Part shown: positions 1-9,216 of the stretch, one piece after another
Layout: each line of letters begins with the position of its first letter
Position numbering within the stretch: the stretch's first letter is position 1
Source of the DNA: Bacillota bacterium
GTDB taxonomy: Bacteria; Bacillota; Bacilli; Paenibacillales; NBRC-103111
Reading direction: 5' to 3'
Length of the DNA stretch: 64,000 bases
NCBI GenBank assembly: GCA_023386955.1
Contig: JAEWIS010000026.1
Coordinates: 1 to 64,000 of the forward strand
The notes under the pieces: model-generated
Database searches by the model: none
What the model was told of the DNA's origin: nothing
Seen by the model: the letters and a program-made list of their open reading frames with translations, nothing else
Position numbers and translations under genes: made by a program

Positions 1-272
1 GGGCGTTTGGGCATAAGCGACGGAGCAATGACCACGCACTGGGCCCCCATGGACCGAAGAAGGCGATAAGTTTCGTAGCCCGTTGGACCCGCCTCATAAC
101 AAAAAGAAAGGGTTTCGACGGAGCCCATAGCACGGATGAGTTTTCGTAACGCAGCAGGCGTATGCGCAATACTTCCATAATACCGGGGAGCTTCTTGGCC
201 GACTTCAGCAATGGCAACGGCGATGGTTTCTTTCGAGACATCCAAACCGATAAATTTTGTGGTAGAATGTAT
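1..272 (-). mobile_element. IS110-family transposase, N-terminal part (runs off left edge)
   Basis: Reading the minus strand gives KFIGLDVSKETIAVAIAE near the start and SFCYEAGPTGYETYRLL further on. This is the N-terminal RuvC-like DEDD domain of IS110-family recombinases: the first Asp lies in GLDVSKE and the Glu in YEAGPTG. The gene continues beyond position 1, so the C-terminal Ser-containing domain is not seen. An AGGAG ribosome site lies at about 277-285 on the minus strand. The frame has no ATG, GTG or TTG between the upstream in-frame stop and the conserved motif; ATA at 272-270 is the codon at the expected spacing, so the true start is unclear. Family assignment is firm; activity cannot be judged from a fragment. 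Confidence 0.85.
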
Positions 273-500
273 AGTAACAGCTCTCCTTTGCTATGTAGCT
301 CTGAAATGGGTGGTGGTCACTTTCCATTTTAACCTACGACAGTAGCAATTTGGAGGGCTGCCCTTTGTTTACGTTCATCTTAGCTAGATTTTAACTATGC
401 CCACTTATAGTCAAATAACGCCTTACAGATACGTTAGCGCTTCTCCTGCACTCCTCGCCCCCTCCAATAAGCCTTGAATACCGCGGCCAATCTTTTATAA
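273..500 (-). other. Non-coding flank of the IS110 element, candidate bridge-RNA region
   Basis: About 330 bases without a gene separate the transposase start from the kinase at 611. In IS110-group elements the non-coding left end upstream of the recombinase gene encodes the bridge (seek) RNA. I could not locate the element edge or fold a convincing RNA by eye, so this is inference from gene order. The right part of the gap holds the promoter of the downstream operon. Confidence 0.35.
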
Positions 501-501
501 T
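474..501 (+). promoter_or_regulatory. Putative sigma-A promoter of the sugar-transport operon
   Basis: A TTGAAT at 474-479 and a perfect TATAAT at 496-501 are separated by 16 bases. They lie about 110 bases upstream of the TTG-started histidine kinase gene and point towards it. Confidence 0.5.
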
Positions 502-610
502 AGGAGAACAGGCGGAAGATTCCTGCTAGAGGCGGGCATCCTATGGCTAAATATGGGCTTGCACCTGAAGTGGTAAGCGATTTCACAGCCCGGAGAGGGG
601 GGGGACAGCA

Positions 611-2434
611 TTGTTCTATTCCCTTAAAAACAGACTGATCGCTTTTTTTGTGCTGCTGCTGGTGCTGTCCTTCGGCACCATGTCCCTGCTTTTGTTCAGC
701 CAGTCCCGGGCGATTATCCGCTCCTATATCGAAACCTCGGCATTGGAGAAAATGGACGAATACGGCTCCTTCATCAGCATGGCGGCGCTGCAGGTCTATG
801 ATATTTCCTCCCTGGTTTTTAACAGCGAGGAAACGAAAAACTGGAATTCATCCCTCACCGATCCCACCCTTTCGGAAGGGGAGAAGATGCTGGCCAATAT
901 CAGCCTGAGCAAATTTTTGACCCACGCCGTCAACAGCTACTCCGGCATCTCCTCCGTCTCCCTGTATAGGGAGGAGGGGCTGATCGTCAGCGAGGACAAT
1001 GAGGTGGTTTGGGACCGCAGCTTTGTGCAGACCGCCTGGTACAAGGACTTTATGGGCCGCGGCAGGCATTGGGTGTCCGCCCATACGGACCAGGTGGAGA
1101 TTCGGCGCGACCGGCCTTATCAGGTGCTGAGCCTGCTTCTGCCGGTTGGGGTGCTGGAGCCCTCCAAGGCCAGAACGGTGATGAAGGTTAATGTCAGCGA
1201 GGATTTTTTCCTGGAGCCGCTGAGCCGGATTCACTTGGGTGAAACCGGCACCATCTTCCTGCTGGACGGGGAGGGCAGCCCGATTCTGTCCCAGGAGCTG
1301 TACGAAAGCAAAAAAACGGCGCTCCGCCAGGTGGAAGCCATCCGCCAGAATACCGGGGGTCCTACGGAGGGTGTCGTTTATCTGAAGAACGATCAGGGCG
1401 ATACGGATATTCTGGTCTACAAAAAGCTGAAGCAAAGCGGCTGGCTCCTGATGGGGCTGGTCCCTGAACGGGATCTGTATGCCCAGCTGTACACCCTTCG
1501 CACCACGGTTATCATTTTCTCCTCCTTTTTGCTGATTGCCGCCATTCTTCTGGCTACCTGGTTATCGGTTGGCATTACCAAACCCCTCTCCCGATTGACG
1601 TCGGCCATGCGGTATGTCCAGACGGGAGATTTTGCCCTGGCGGAAAGCCGCATTCCGGAGGAGAATACGGTGCGCAATGAGGTAGGCTTTGTGGTGTCCA
1701 GCTTCCGCAACATGGTGCTGCAGCTGCGCCAGCACATCAAAACCGAATTTGAGCTGAAGCTCCTGCGCCAGCAAGCGGAGTACAAGGCGCTGCTGATGCA
1801 GATGAACCCTCATTTTCTCTTTAATACACTGGAGCTGCTGAGCAGCCTCTCCATGCAGAAGCGGACAGAGGACAGTGTGCAGGTGATTGAATCGCTAGGC
1901 AAAATGCTGCGGTTTTCCCTGAACAGCAAGGAGGATTTAATTCCGCTGACGGAGGAGCTTTCCTGTCTGCGCCATTATATCTCCATCCTCTCCATCCGTT
2001 TCCGGGAGCGTCTGGATCTTCAGCTGGAGGTGGAAGGAAAGCCGGAGGGACGGTTTATCGTCAAGTTTCTGCTCCAGCCTCTGGTGGAAAATGCGGTAAA
2101 ATACAGCTTCGCCAGCCAGGCTCAAGCTCATGTCCGCATCCGCGTTAAGGTGGAGGGCGGACGGCTGCGGCTTATGGTGGCGGACAACGGCCCCGGTCTG
2201 CCCGACGGGCTCGCCGCCCAACTGGAGGAGGAAGCCACCCGCTCCCGGCTGAACGATGTGCTGAACAACAGCGGGCAGATCGGCCTGCGCAATGTGTTGG
2301 CCCGCTGCAGCCTATATTACGGCTCCGGGTTTACCTACCGGATTGAGTCACAGCCTGAGCAGGGTACGGTAATTGAGCTGTGCCTGCCGGCGGGAGAGGG
2401 CGCCATACAAACGGAAGAGGGGGGAATGGCCTGA
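611..2434 (+). CDS. Sensor histidine kinase, YesM family
   Basis: Membrane sensor kinase of 607 residues that probably detects an oligosaccharide and phosphorylates the AraC-type regulator encoded next. An N-terminal membrane helix (about residues 10-30) is followed by an extracellular cache-like region and a second helix (about 300-320). Then come a HAMP segment (ITKPLSRLTSAM), the His_kinase box QMNPHFLFNTLELL with the phospho-acceptor near His401, and an ATPase domain with LLQPLVENAVKY and DNGPGLP. The start is TTG at 611 behind a purine-rich GGAGAGGGGGGGG site. Its TGA overlaps the ATG of the regulator by one base, so the pair is translationally coupled. The ligand is unknown; the downstream CUT1 transporter and glycosidases suggest a sugar. 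Confidence 0.93.
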   Translation: MFYSLKNRLIAFFVLLLVLSFGTMSLLLFSQSRAIIRSYIETSALEKMDEYGSFISMAALQVYDISSLVFNSEETKNWNSSLTDPTLSEGEKMLANISLSKFLTHAVNSYSGISSVSLYREEGLIVSEDNEVVWDRSFVQTAWYKDFMGRGRHWVSAHTDQVEIRRDRPYQVLSLLLPVGVLEPSKARTVMKVNVSEDFFLEPLSRIHLGETGTIFLLDGEGSPILSQELYESKKTALRQVEAIRQNTGGPTEGVVYLKNDQGDTDILVYKKLKQSGWLLMGLVPERDLYAQLYTLRTTVIIFSSFLLIAAILLATWLSVGITKPLSRLTSAMRYVQTGDFALAESRIPEENTVRNEVGFVVSSFRNMVLQLRQHIKTEFELKLLRQQAEYKALLMQMNPHFLFNTLELLSSLSMQKRTEDSVQVIESLGKMLRFSLNSKEDLIPLTEELSCLRHYISILSIRFRERLDLQLEVEGKPEGRFIVKFLLQPLVENAVKYSFASQAQAHVRIRVKVEGGRLRLMVADNGPGLPDGLAAQLEEEATRSRLNDVLNNSGQIGLRNVLARCSLYYGSGFTYRIESQPEQGTVIELCLPAGEGAIQTEEGGMA

Positions 2435-4044
2435 TGTACCGGGTGCTGATCGTGGACGATGAGCCGGATATCCGGCTTGGCTTGAATATGAAGATTGATT
2501 GGCAGCAGCTTGGACTGGAGCTGGCCGGAGAGGCGGGCAACGGGGCGGAGGCTATGGAGTGGCTGGCTGCCGGCGAAGCGGATATTGTCATCACCGATAT
2601 GAATATGCCCATGATGAACGGGGTTACCTTCCTGAAGGAATGCCGGGAGCAGTATCCTGAGCTGAAGCTGATTGTCATAACCGGGTATGAGGATTTTCAC
2701 TATGCCAAAGCGGCCATTCAGAGCCAGGCCAAGGACTATCTCCTGAAGCCGGTGGCAAGAGATGAGCTGAACGGGGCATTGGCCAGAGTGGCGGGTGAGC
2801 TGGAGGAGTCCAGCAGAACCACCAGCCAGAAGGCGCTGCTGGAGTGGAAGCTCTCCCAATATTATGCCGAGATGCGGGAGCATTACATTCTACAAGCGGT
2901 CAAGGCTGAGGGAATGCCGGGGGCAGCTGTCAGGGACAGGGCCAAGCTCTTCGAGCTGGACACCTGGGAGAACCGTCCGGTCCGGTTCGTCTCGGCAGGA
3001 ATGAGGGAGCGCCAGCAGACCGAGGTCTCCCGGGAGCGTTCTCCGGAGAAGCTGAGCCTGCCCTTTCAGCTGTTATGCCGGGAATACGGAGGCGGGCAAG
3101 AGGAGGAGGCGCTGGTATTTTTCGATGCCGGTTATCCCGGTCTGATGCACTTTATTGTGCCGGGAACCGGGGAGGACTGTGCCCGGTTTGTGGAGGGGCT
3201 GAAGCTTTGCCTGCAGCAGCATCTGCGGGTGGAGCCGGTGGCGGGCACCGGACAGCCGGCAGAGGGGCTGAAGGAATGGCGGGAAGGATACCTGTCGGCT
3301 CTTCTGGACTGGAATCTCCAGGACACGCAGCCGGCAGGCCAACAAACCGCCGCCGGGGACACAAGCGCCTCCTTGTCGGAGGAAACGGCGGCTCTTCTCC
3401 GCCAATGTTTGCTGAAGGGGGAGGAGAGGGTGTTCGGGGAAACGGTGAAGAAGGAGCTGTCCCAGTCCTTCTCTGTTTCCCGGTCCACTTTTGTCAAAAC
3501 GATCTTCCAGATTTATATGCTCATCGAAGCCGTGGCAGTGCAGGCCGGCGTCCATAACGAAACGGGCAATGCTCTATGGGTCAGCCCGGAGCTGGCTCTG
3601 GGCCTGCGCACCATCGACAAGGCGGAGCAGTTCCTGGCGGATTTGGCCCGGTTCACACAGAACCAGCCCAAGGAGGAGAGTGCCGATCCCGACCGGAAGC
3701 TGGTGCGGGCGGTGGAGCAGTTTATCCGGGATAACTATATGTATGACTTGACGCTGACCATGCTGGCCGAACACTTCAATTATCACCCTTCGTATTTTTC
3801 CGAGCTGTTCAAGTCCAAGATGGGCAAGAGCTTCGTCCAATACGTAACCGAGGCGCGGCTAGGCCAGGCGGTCCGGCTGCTGGAGGAGACCCCCTTATCC
3901 CTGTGGGATATTGCCGAGCTGACGGGTTTTGCCAATGCCAGCTACTTCAGCACTAAATTCAAGCGTCAATACGGAGTATCTCCTTCCGATTACCGGCAGG
4001 CCCGGCAACATGAAAAAAGTGAAGATCAACAGCCGAAAAAATGA
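2434..4044 (+). CDS. Response regulator, YesN/AraC type
   Basis: Two-component regulator of 536 residues. The receiver domain starts MYRVLIVDDEPDIR, with acidic Asp8/Asp9 and a probable phosphorylated Asp55 in VITDMNMP, and the Lys of YLLKPV. A long variable middle region follows. The C-terminal ~100 residues hold two AraC helix-turn-helix motifs (LTMLAEHFNYHPSYFSELFK and WDIAELTGFANASYFSTKFK). The start chosen is ATG 2434, overlapping the kinase stop; a longer in-frame extension upstream lies inside the kinase gene and adds nothing of the receiver fold. It presumably activates the transporter genes downstream, from which a terminator-like hairpin separates it. Confidence 0.93.
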   Translation: MYRVLIVDDEPDIRLGLNMKIDWQQLGLELAGEAGNGAEAMEWLAAGEADIVITDMNMPMMNGVTFLKECREQYPELKLIVITGYEDFHYAKAAIQSQAKDYLLKPVARDELNGALARVAGELEESSRTTSQKALLEWKLSQYYAEMREHYILQAVKAEGMPGAAVRDRAKLFELDTWENRPVRFVSAGMRERQQTEVSRERSPEKLSLPFQLLCREYGGGQEEEALVFFDAGYPGLMHFIVPGTGEDCARFVEGLKLCLQQHLRVEPVAGTGQPAEGLKEWREGYLSALLDWNLQDTQPAGQQTAAGDTSASLSEETAALLRQCLLKGEERVFGETVKKELSQSFSVSRSTFVKTIFQIYMLIEAVAVQAGVHNETGNALWVSPELALGLRTIDKAEQFLADLARFTQNQPKEESADPDRKLVRAVEQFIRDNYMYDLTLTMLAEHFNYHPSYFSELFKSKMGKSFVQYVTEARLGQAVRLLEETPLSLWDIAELTGFANASYFSTKFKRQYGVSPSDYRQARQHEKSEDQQPKK

Positions 4045-4061
4045 GATTCAGCTTCCTCTGC

Positions 4062-4103
4062 AAAAGCCGTATGCTGGTTATGTAAACAGCATACGGCTTT
4101 TTT
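4062..4103 (+). terminator. Intrinsic terminator between regulator and transporter genes
   Basis: AAAGCCGTATGCTG pairs with CAGCATACGGCTTT across an 11-base loop and is followed by a T run. It lies between the regulator stop and the permease ribosome site, so it either ends the sensor transcript or lowers read-through into the transporter. Confidence 0.8.
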
Positions 4104-4122
4104 CGAGAAAGAGGTGGCGAAT

Positions 4123-5037
4123 GTGAAAGCGTCGGCAAAGTCCTCGATCTGGCGCCAGAACCGCACGGCATATCTGTTTTTGCTTCCATGGCTGCTGGGT
4201 TTTTTCTGTCTGACTCTGGGACCCATGCTGGGCTCCCTGTATTTATCCTTCACCAAATACAACCTGCTGAATGCGCCTGTGTGGAACGGCTTGGACAATT
4301 ACAAAACCATTTTTACCGACGACCAGTCCTTCGTCAATTCCATTGTATTGACCTTCAAGTATGTGCTGATGGCGGTTCCGCTTCGGTTGGCCTTCGCTCT
4401 TGCGGTGGCCATGGCCTTGAACAAAGGGCTGAAGCTCCTAGGGGTTTACCGTACGGTGTATTATGTGCCCTCCCTATTGGGAGGCAGCGTGGCGATTGCC
4501 ATTGTGTGGAGGAAAATGTTCGACGGCGACGGACTGGTGAACCTTTTTCTGAGTGTTTTCGGGATCAAGGGGCCTTCGTGGATTGCCCATCCGAGTTATG
4601 TGATTTATGCGATTGTAGCCCTGGCGGTATGGCAATTTGGCTCGGCCATGGTGATTTTCCTGGCGGGATTAAAGCAAATTCCGGCGGATTTGTACGAGGC
4701 TGCCGAGGTGGATGGAGCGGGGAAAACACGGCAATTTTTTAGGATTACCCTGCCGCTTTTGTCTCCGGTGATTTTCTTCAATCTGCTGATGACCATTATC
4801 AATTCCTTCCAGGTCTTCACTCCCGGTTATGTCATCGGCGACGGGCGGGGCGGACCCATTGATTCCACTCTGTTCTACACGCTGTATCTATATCTGAAGG
4901 GTTTCTCGTATTTCGACATGGGTTATGCATCCGCCCTGGCTTGGATTCTGCTGGCCATTATCGGTCTGTTTACGGCGATTGTGTTCATAACCTCCAAGTA
5001 TTGGGTGTTCTACGGCGACGGCAAGGAGGGGCATTGA
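4123..5037 (+). CDS. CUT1 sugar ABC transporter permease (MalF/LplB type)
   Basis: Inner-membrane permease of about 304 residues with six predicted helices. The first helix is LFLLPWLLGFFCLTLGPML, and the cytoplasmic EAA loop reads YEAAEVDGAGKTRQFFRITLP, where the shared ATPase docks. I chose GTG 4123 because AGAGGTGG sits five bases upstream; a GTG at 4114 is in frame but too close to that site. The next permease starts two bases after its stop. No ATP-binding subunit is encoded nearby, as is usual for CUT1 systems that borrow an MsmX-like ATPase. The substrate is probably an oligosaccharide, judged by the two glycosidases downstream. Confidence 0.92.
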   Translation: MKASAKSSIWRQNRTAYLFLLPWLLGFFCLTLGPMLGSLYLSFTKYNLLNAPVWNGLDNYKTIFTDDQSFVNSIVLTFKYVLMAVPLRLAFALAVAMALNKGLKLLGVYRTVYYVPSLLGGSVAIAIVWRKMFDGDGLVNLFLSVFGIKGPSWIAHPSYVIYAIVALAVWQFGSAMVIFLAGLKQIPADLYEAAEVDGAGKTRQFFRITLPLLSPVIFFNLLMTIINSFQVFTPGYVIGDGRGGPIDSTLFYTLYLYLKGFSYFDMGYASALAWILLAIIGLFTAIVFITSKYWVFYGDGKEGH

Positions 5038-5039
5038 AC

Positions 5040-5879
5040 ATGGCCTATCAAACGGTTTATTCCAAAGCTATTCGGCATCTTGTGATTATCGCGCTGGGCC
5101 TGCTGATGCTGTATCCGGTCGTGTGGCTGCTCTCCAGCTCCTTCAAGCCCAACAGTATGATTTTCACCGACACCAGTCTTTGGCCCAAGGAATTTACGCT
5201 GGAGCATTACCGAAACGGCTGGCGGGGGCTGCAGGGCGTCTCCTTCGGAAGATTCTTCGCCAATTCGGCCTTCATCTCCATTATCGCGGTGCTGGGCAAT
5301 GTGATCACCTGCTCGTTAGCTGCGTATGCCTTCGGCAGACTGGATTTTAAGCTGAAGGGGCTGTGGTTCGGCCTGATGCTCATCACCATCATGCTGCCCT
5401 ATCATGTTACGCTGGTGCCCCAGTATATCATTTACAACTACTTCGGCTGGATCAATTCCTATTTGCCGCTTATTGTCCCCAAGTGGCTGGCGCATGATTC
5501 CTTTTTTATTCTGCTGATGGTTCAGTTCATCCGGGGAATTCCCAAGGAGCTGGACGAAAGCGCCACCATTGACGGATGCGGACAGGGGCAAATCTATTTC
5601 CGGATTGTGCTGCCGCTTTTGGTTCCAGCTTTGATCACCACCTCGATTTTTACCTTTATGTGGTCTTGGGATGATTTTTTCAGCCAAATGATCTATTTGA
5701 ACAAAATTGATCTGTTTACCGTACAGCTGGGCATCCGTTCCTTGTTCGATCCGTCCGGCGAATCCGATTGGGGTGCGCTGCTGGCCATGTCCGTGCTGTC
5801 ACTGGTACCCGTATTAACCATTTTCTTTTCCTTCCAGCGGTATTTTCTGGAGGGAATCGCCACTACAGGGCTCAAATGA
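5040..5879 (+). CDS. CUT1 sugar ABC transporter permease (MalG/YtcP type)
   Basis: Second permease, 279 residues, six predicted helices, with the EAA loop LDESATIDGCGQGQIYFRIV near residue 190. The start ATG 5040 follows AAGGAGGGG within the end of the previous gene, consistent with coupling. The C terminus YFLEGIATTGLK is typical for MalG-like CUT1 permeases. It forms a heterodimeric channel with the product of the previous gene. Confidence 0.93.
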   Translation: MAYQTVYSKAIRHLVIIALGLLMLYPVVWLLSSSFKPNSMIFTDTSLWPKEFTLEHYRNGWRGLQGVSFGRFFANSAFISIIAVLGNVITCSLAAYAFGRLDFKLKGLWFGLMLITIMLPYHVTLVPQYIIYNYFGWINSYLPLIVPKWLAHDSFFILLMVQFIRGIPKELDESATIDGCGQGQIYFRIVLPLLVPALITTSIFTFMWSWDDFFSQMIYLNKIDLFTVQLGIRSLFDPSGESDWGALLAMSVLSLVPVLTIFFSFQRYFLEGIATTGLK

Positions 5880-5963
5880 GTCACCCATAAAGAAGTGCGC
5901 AGGGGGTGGGCAAGTAAAGCCGGCAAGAATGGTATACACTATTTTAATAGGGGGAAAACCATC

Positions 5964-7298
5964 ATGAAAAAAGCTTTGGCAATCAGCGGATTGGCGGCAC
6001 TGACCGTAGTTATGACGGCATGCGGGGGCAACAGCAGCAGCTCCGGCGCATCCCAGGCACCGGCAGGTACGGCTGCAGCCGGCGGTAAACCGGCAGAAAA
6101 GGTTGAGCTGCGGATTATGTGGTGGGGCGATCAGAAGCGGGCCGACAAAACCAATGAAGCCCTGCGCAAATTCGAGGAGAAGAATCCGAATATCAAGGTG
6201 GTGGGCGAGTTTGCCCCCAGCTCCGGCTATTTCGACAAGCTGAATACCCAGATTGCTTCGGGAACGGCACCGGATGTTTTCTTCCTGGGCGGCAATGTGG
6301 TGGATTATGTGAATAAGGATGTCCTCCTGGATTTGACCCCTTATGTAGGCAAGGAATTGAATACAACGGATATGGACCCTTCCATGATTACCTACGGCAC
6401 CTTCAAAAACAAGCTGCTGCACGTTTCTGCCGGGGCCAATGCCCGGGGGATTATCGTCAACACGGAAACCTTCAAAAAAGCAGGGCTGGATATCCCCAAG
6501 GATGGCTGGACCTGGGATGATTATGCCCGTATCTCCAAGGAAATTGCCACCAAACTGGGCAAGGATTATTACGGTACCTATGATTATACCAATGAAGGCA
6601 TGGATATTTACCTGAAGCAGAACGGCAAGATTTTGTACGATATGGATAAGGGCGCTTTGGGCTTCGAAAAGGCTGATGTGGAAAAGTGGTTTGGCTACTG
6701 GAGCGATCTGCGCAAGGCGGGAGGACTTGCAACTCCTGAGCTGCAAGTGTCCAATCCTCCGGGAGATACCAGCAAATCCCTGATCGTTACCGGCAAGGTA
6801 GCTATGGGATTGACCGCCTCCAACCAATTGGTGGCCCATCAGAACCTGACCAAGGATGCACTGACTTTGGTTCAAGTGCCCCGTGGGGATAAAGGAACCG
6901 GTGTGGTATTCGAATCCAGCCAGGGTCTGTCGGGTTATGCCAAAACCAAATATCCCAAGGAAGTGGCGCTGCTGATGAACTTCTGGATCAATGATCCGGA
7001 TGCCGCCAAGATTCTTGGCAATGACCGTGGTGTGCCGGTTACGACCGCCATGCGGGATCTGCTGAAAACTACTGCGTCCCCGGTAGAACAAATCATTTAT
7101 GACTATTGCAACCGGGTATCCGAGGCCAGCAAAAAAGAGCCTGCCAAGATCAGCTATAACCCTCCGGGCTTCACCGAATATTCCAAGCTGGTGGATACGA
7201 CTGTGCAGGAAATTGCCTTTGGCCGCAAGGATGTGAAGAAAGGTGTAGAGGATTTCTACAACGGGGCGGTCAAGATCTTCAATAATAATACCAAGTAA
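5964..7298 (+). CDS. Extracellular sugar-binding lipoprotein of the CUT1 transporter
   Basis: Solute-binding protein of 444 residues. MKKALAISGLAALTVVMTAC is a lipoprotein signal peptide with lipobox VMTAC and lipidated Cys20, followed by a Ser/Ala/Gly linker. The body carries SBP_bac_1 features such as LRIMWWGDQKRADKTNEALR and the C-lobe segment MNFWINDPDAAKILGNDRGV. The start is ATG 5964 with a purine-rich TAGGGGGAAAA site; an upstream in-frame ATG at 5895 would put a poor 23-residue extension before the signal peptide. It lies 84 bases after the permeases, the reverse of the more common order in which the binding protein comes first. Confidence 0.93.
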   Translation: MKKALAISGLAALTVVMTACGGNSSSSGASQAPAGTAAAGGKPAEKVELRIMWWGDQKRADKTNEALRKFEEKNPNIKVVGEFAPSSGYFDKLNTQIASGTAPDVFFLGGNVVDYVNKDVLLDLTPYVGKELNTTDMDPSMITYGTFKNKLLHVSAGANARGIIVNTETFKKAGLDIPKDGWTWDDYARISKEIATKLGKDYYGTYDYTNEGMDIYLKQNGKILYDMDKGALGFEKADVEKWFGYWSDLRKAGGLATPELQVSNPPGDTSKSLIVTGKVAMGLTASNQLVAHQNLTKDALTLVQVPRGDKGTGVVFESSQGLSGYAKTKYPKEVALLMNFWINDPDAAKILGNDRGVPVTTAMRDLLKTTASPVEQIIYDYCNRVSEASKKEPAKISYNPPGFTEYSKLVDTTVQEIAFGRKDVKKGVEDFYNGAVKIFNNNTK

Positions 7299-7393
7299 CC
7301 CCGCAGAGTCTTCAGCGGTGGTGGACAACGGGGCTGCGGCGGCTGGCTGCGGCCCTTGTTTGTACGGGGAATGAGCTGGAGGAGGCGTGAGGC

Positions 7394-9049
7394 ATGAGTA
7401 TGGAGTCCGTATTGGAGCGGTTGCGGGCGGTGGATGTGGAGGAGCGCCTGGGTGAACCGGGCAAACCCTCGGATGTGGAGGCGGTAGAGGAATGGAAGCG
7501 GGGCGGAGTGAAATTTGCCGCTTCGGCGGGCAGATTGGAGGACGTATACTACCAGGCCCTGCGCAAGCTGCTGGACTGTATTGTCCCGACCTGGGATCGC
7601 GGGCCGATTCTTCATGAGGGCGGCGTGTACCGGGGCTGCTGGCTGGAGAGCACCGGCACCATCAATGCCGAACTCTTGTCCCGGTTTTTGCCCTCGGTAT
7701 CCGGGCGAACCTATGAAGCCTTCGCCGACGGCCAGCGGGAGGACGGACTGATCCCCTACAAAATAACCGAGGCCGGCCCGGTGTTCCGGCAGATTCAACT
7801 GGTGACGCCACTGGCGCGTTCCGTGTGGAATCATTACCTGCTGAACGGCCGTAACGCCGATTTTTTGCGCAAAATGATGACGGCCTTGGCCCGCTTCGAC
7901 CAATGGCTGGCGGATTGGCGCAATACCCGGGGAAGCGGCTGTGTGGAGGCCTTCTGCGCTTTTGATACCGGGCATGATCTGTCTCCCCGCTTCTGGCATA
8001 TCCCGGACACTCCCCATCAGGGTGATCCCAAGCAATATGATCCCGCTTCTCCGCTTCTGCCCCTGCTGGCCCCGGACATGACGGCTCATACCTACTGCCA
8101 GCGGCTGTATCTGGCCCGGATGGCCGAGGAGCTGGGGGATAGCGAACAGGCGGAGAGGTGGCGGGCCAAGGCGAAAGAGACCCTGGACAGCCTGTTCCGG
8201 CACTGTTATGACGGCGGGGACCAATTCTTCTATGATGTGGATCAAAGCGGCGCTTTCATCCGGGTTCAATCCGATGTGCTGCTCCGGGTGCTGGCCTGTG
8301 AGGTGGGAGATGACGCCTTCTTCCAAGAAGCGCTGAAGGGGTATCTCCTGAATACCCGGAAGTTCTTCGCCAAATACCCGTTCACGGCCGTGGCGATGGA
8401 CGACCCACGCTTTGATCCCTTCTCCAGTTATAACAGCTGGGCGGGACCGTCCAACTTCCTGGCGATTATCCGCGCCCCCCACGCCTTCGAGCATCACGGA
8501 CGTTATGTGGAGCTGACCTGGGTGCTGCAGCCGATTGTGTCGGCTATGGCCCGGATGGAGCGGTTTCCCCAGGTGCTCAGCCCCTGGACGGGGGCGGAGG
8601 GTTATACGGAAGCCTATTCTCCGGCGATCCTGGGTGTGCTGGATTTTGTGGAGCGGCTGTGCGGGATTGTTCCCCGGCCGGAGGGGACTCTGTGGTTCAA
8701 CGGTGTATTGCCCTATCCTCTGGACCATGGGGAGGAGGTGGCGGGGGAAACCGGGTACAGCCGGACGGTGGACGGCGCTGTGTTTGAATTGGCTGTTACC
8801 CGTGAGGGAGCGCTGGTTTGCCGTAATGGCCGAGAACTGATCCGGTTCCCCTTCGGGATCCGGGTGGTGACGGACCGGTCGGGGGAGCTGGTGGAAGTGG
8901 CAGGACTGCTTCATGCTCCCGTGTCCGGGGAGGTGGTATACCAAGGGAGGCGGTTCCCCGTATCCGCAGGCCCCAATGAGGTTTTGGCTTTTAAAGAGGG
9001 GCGGTTCATCAGCGTCAGAAGCCCCGGTGCGGTTGCACCGGTATTTTGA
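7394..9049 (+). CDS. Six-hairpin glycosidase-like protein (MGH1/trehalase-type (alpha/alpha)6 barrel)
   Basis: Cytoplasmic protein of 551 residues with no signal peptide. Motifs resemble the (alpha/alpha)6-barrel glycosidases related to mannosylglycerate hydrolase and trehalase: GCWLESTGTINAELLSRFLP, GQREDGLIPYK, and FSSYNSWAGPSNFLAIIRAP with YVELTW. The ATG at 7394 follows GGAGGAGG at good spacing. Position after the binding protein and before a GH43-like gene suggests that it degrades the imported oligosaccharide. The exact family and substrate cannot be set from motifs alone. Confidence 0.7.
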   Translation: MSMESVLERLRAVDVEERLGEPGKPSDVEAVEEWKRGGVKFAASAGRLEDVYYQALRKLLDCIVPTWDRGPILHEGGVYRGCWLESTGTINAELLSRFLPSVSGRTYEAFADGQREDGLIPYKITEAGPVFRQIQLVTPLARSVWNHYLLNGRNADFLRKMMTALARFDQWLADWRNTRGSGCVEAFCAFDTGHDLSPRFWHIPDTPHQGDPKQYDPASPLLPLLAPDMTAHTYCQRLYLARMAEELGDSEQAERWRAKAKETLDSLFRHCYDGGDQFFYDVDQSGAFIRVQSDVLLRVLACEVGDDAFFQEALKGYLLNTRKFFAKYPFTAVAMDDPRFDPFSSYNSWAGPSNFLAIIRAPHAFEHHGRYVELTWVLQPIVSAMARMERFPQVLSPWTGAEGYTEAYSPAILGVLDFVERLCGIVPRPEGTLWFNGVLPYPLDHGEEVAGETGYSRTVDGAVFELAVTREGALVCRNGRELIRFPFGIRVVTDRSGELVEVAGLLHAPVSGEVVYQGRRFPVSAGPNEVLAFKEGRFISVRSPGAVAPVF

Positions 9050-9072
9050 GCCTAGTCTGGCACGAGGACGTT

Positions 9073-9104
9073 CAGCGGGCAGCAGGATTGCCTGCGGCCC
9101 GCTG
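9073..9104. other. Strong GC-rich hairpin downstream of the glycosidase
   Basis: CAGCGGGCaGCAGG pairs with CCTGCgGCCCGCTG around an ATTG loop, with one mismatch. No T run follows, so it is not a textbook intrinsic terminator; it may stabilise the 3' end of the mRNA. Confidence 0.55.
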
Positions 9105-9216
9105 GAGCGCAGGGCGGCTAATGTTGGCATCGCGCTTCGTGTGGGCTGTCCGCCAAGTGCCGACCGCTGGCATCGAATACAGAGTACCGACCCGCTACCG
9201 ACGACCGCCCAGCGCT

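Noticed and set aside
5814..7328. Open frame of 504 codons on the minus strand opposite the first sugar-binding protein
   Set aside because: The plus strand has a clear lipoprotein with signal peptide and family motifs; the antisense frame has no recognisable motif and arises from codon bias.
7256..9130. Open frame of 624 codons on the minus strand opposite the six-hairpin glycosidase
   Set aside because: The plus-strand gene has a good ribosome site and family motifs; the antisense product is Pro/Arg/Gln-rich with no domain.
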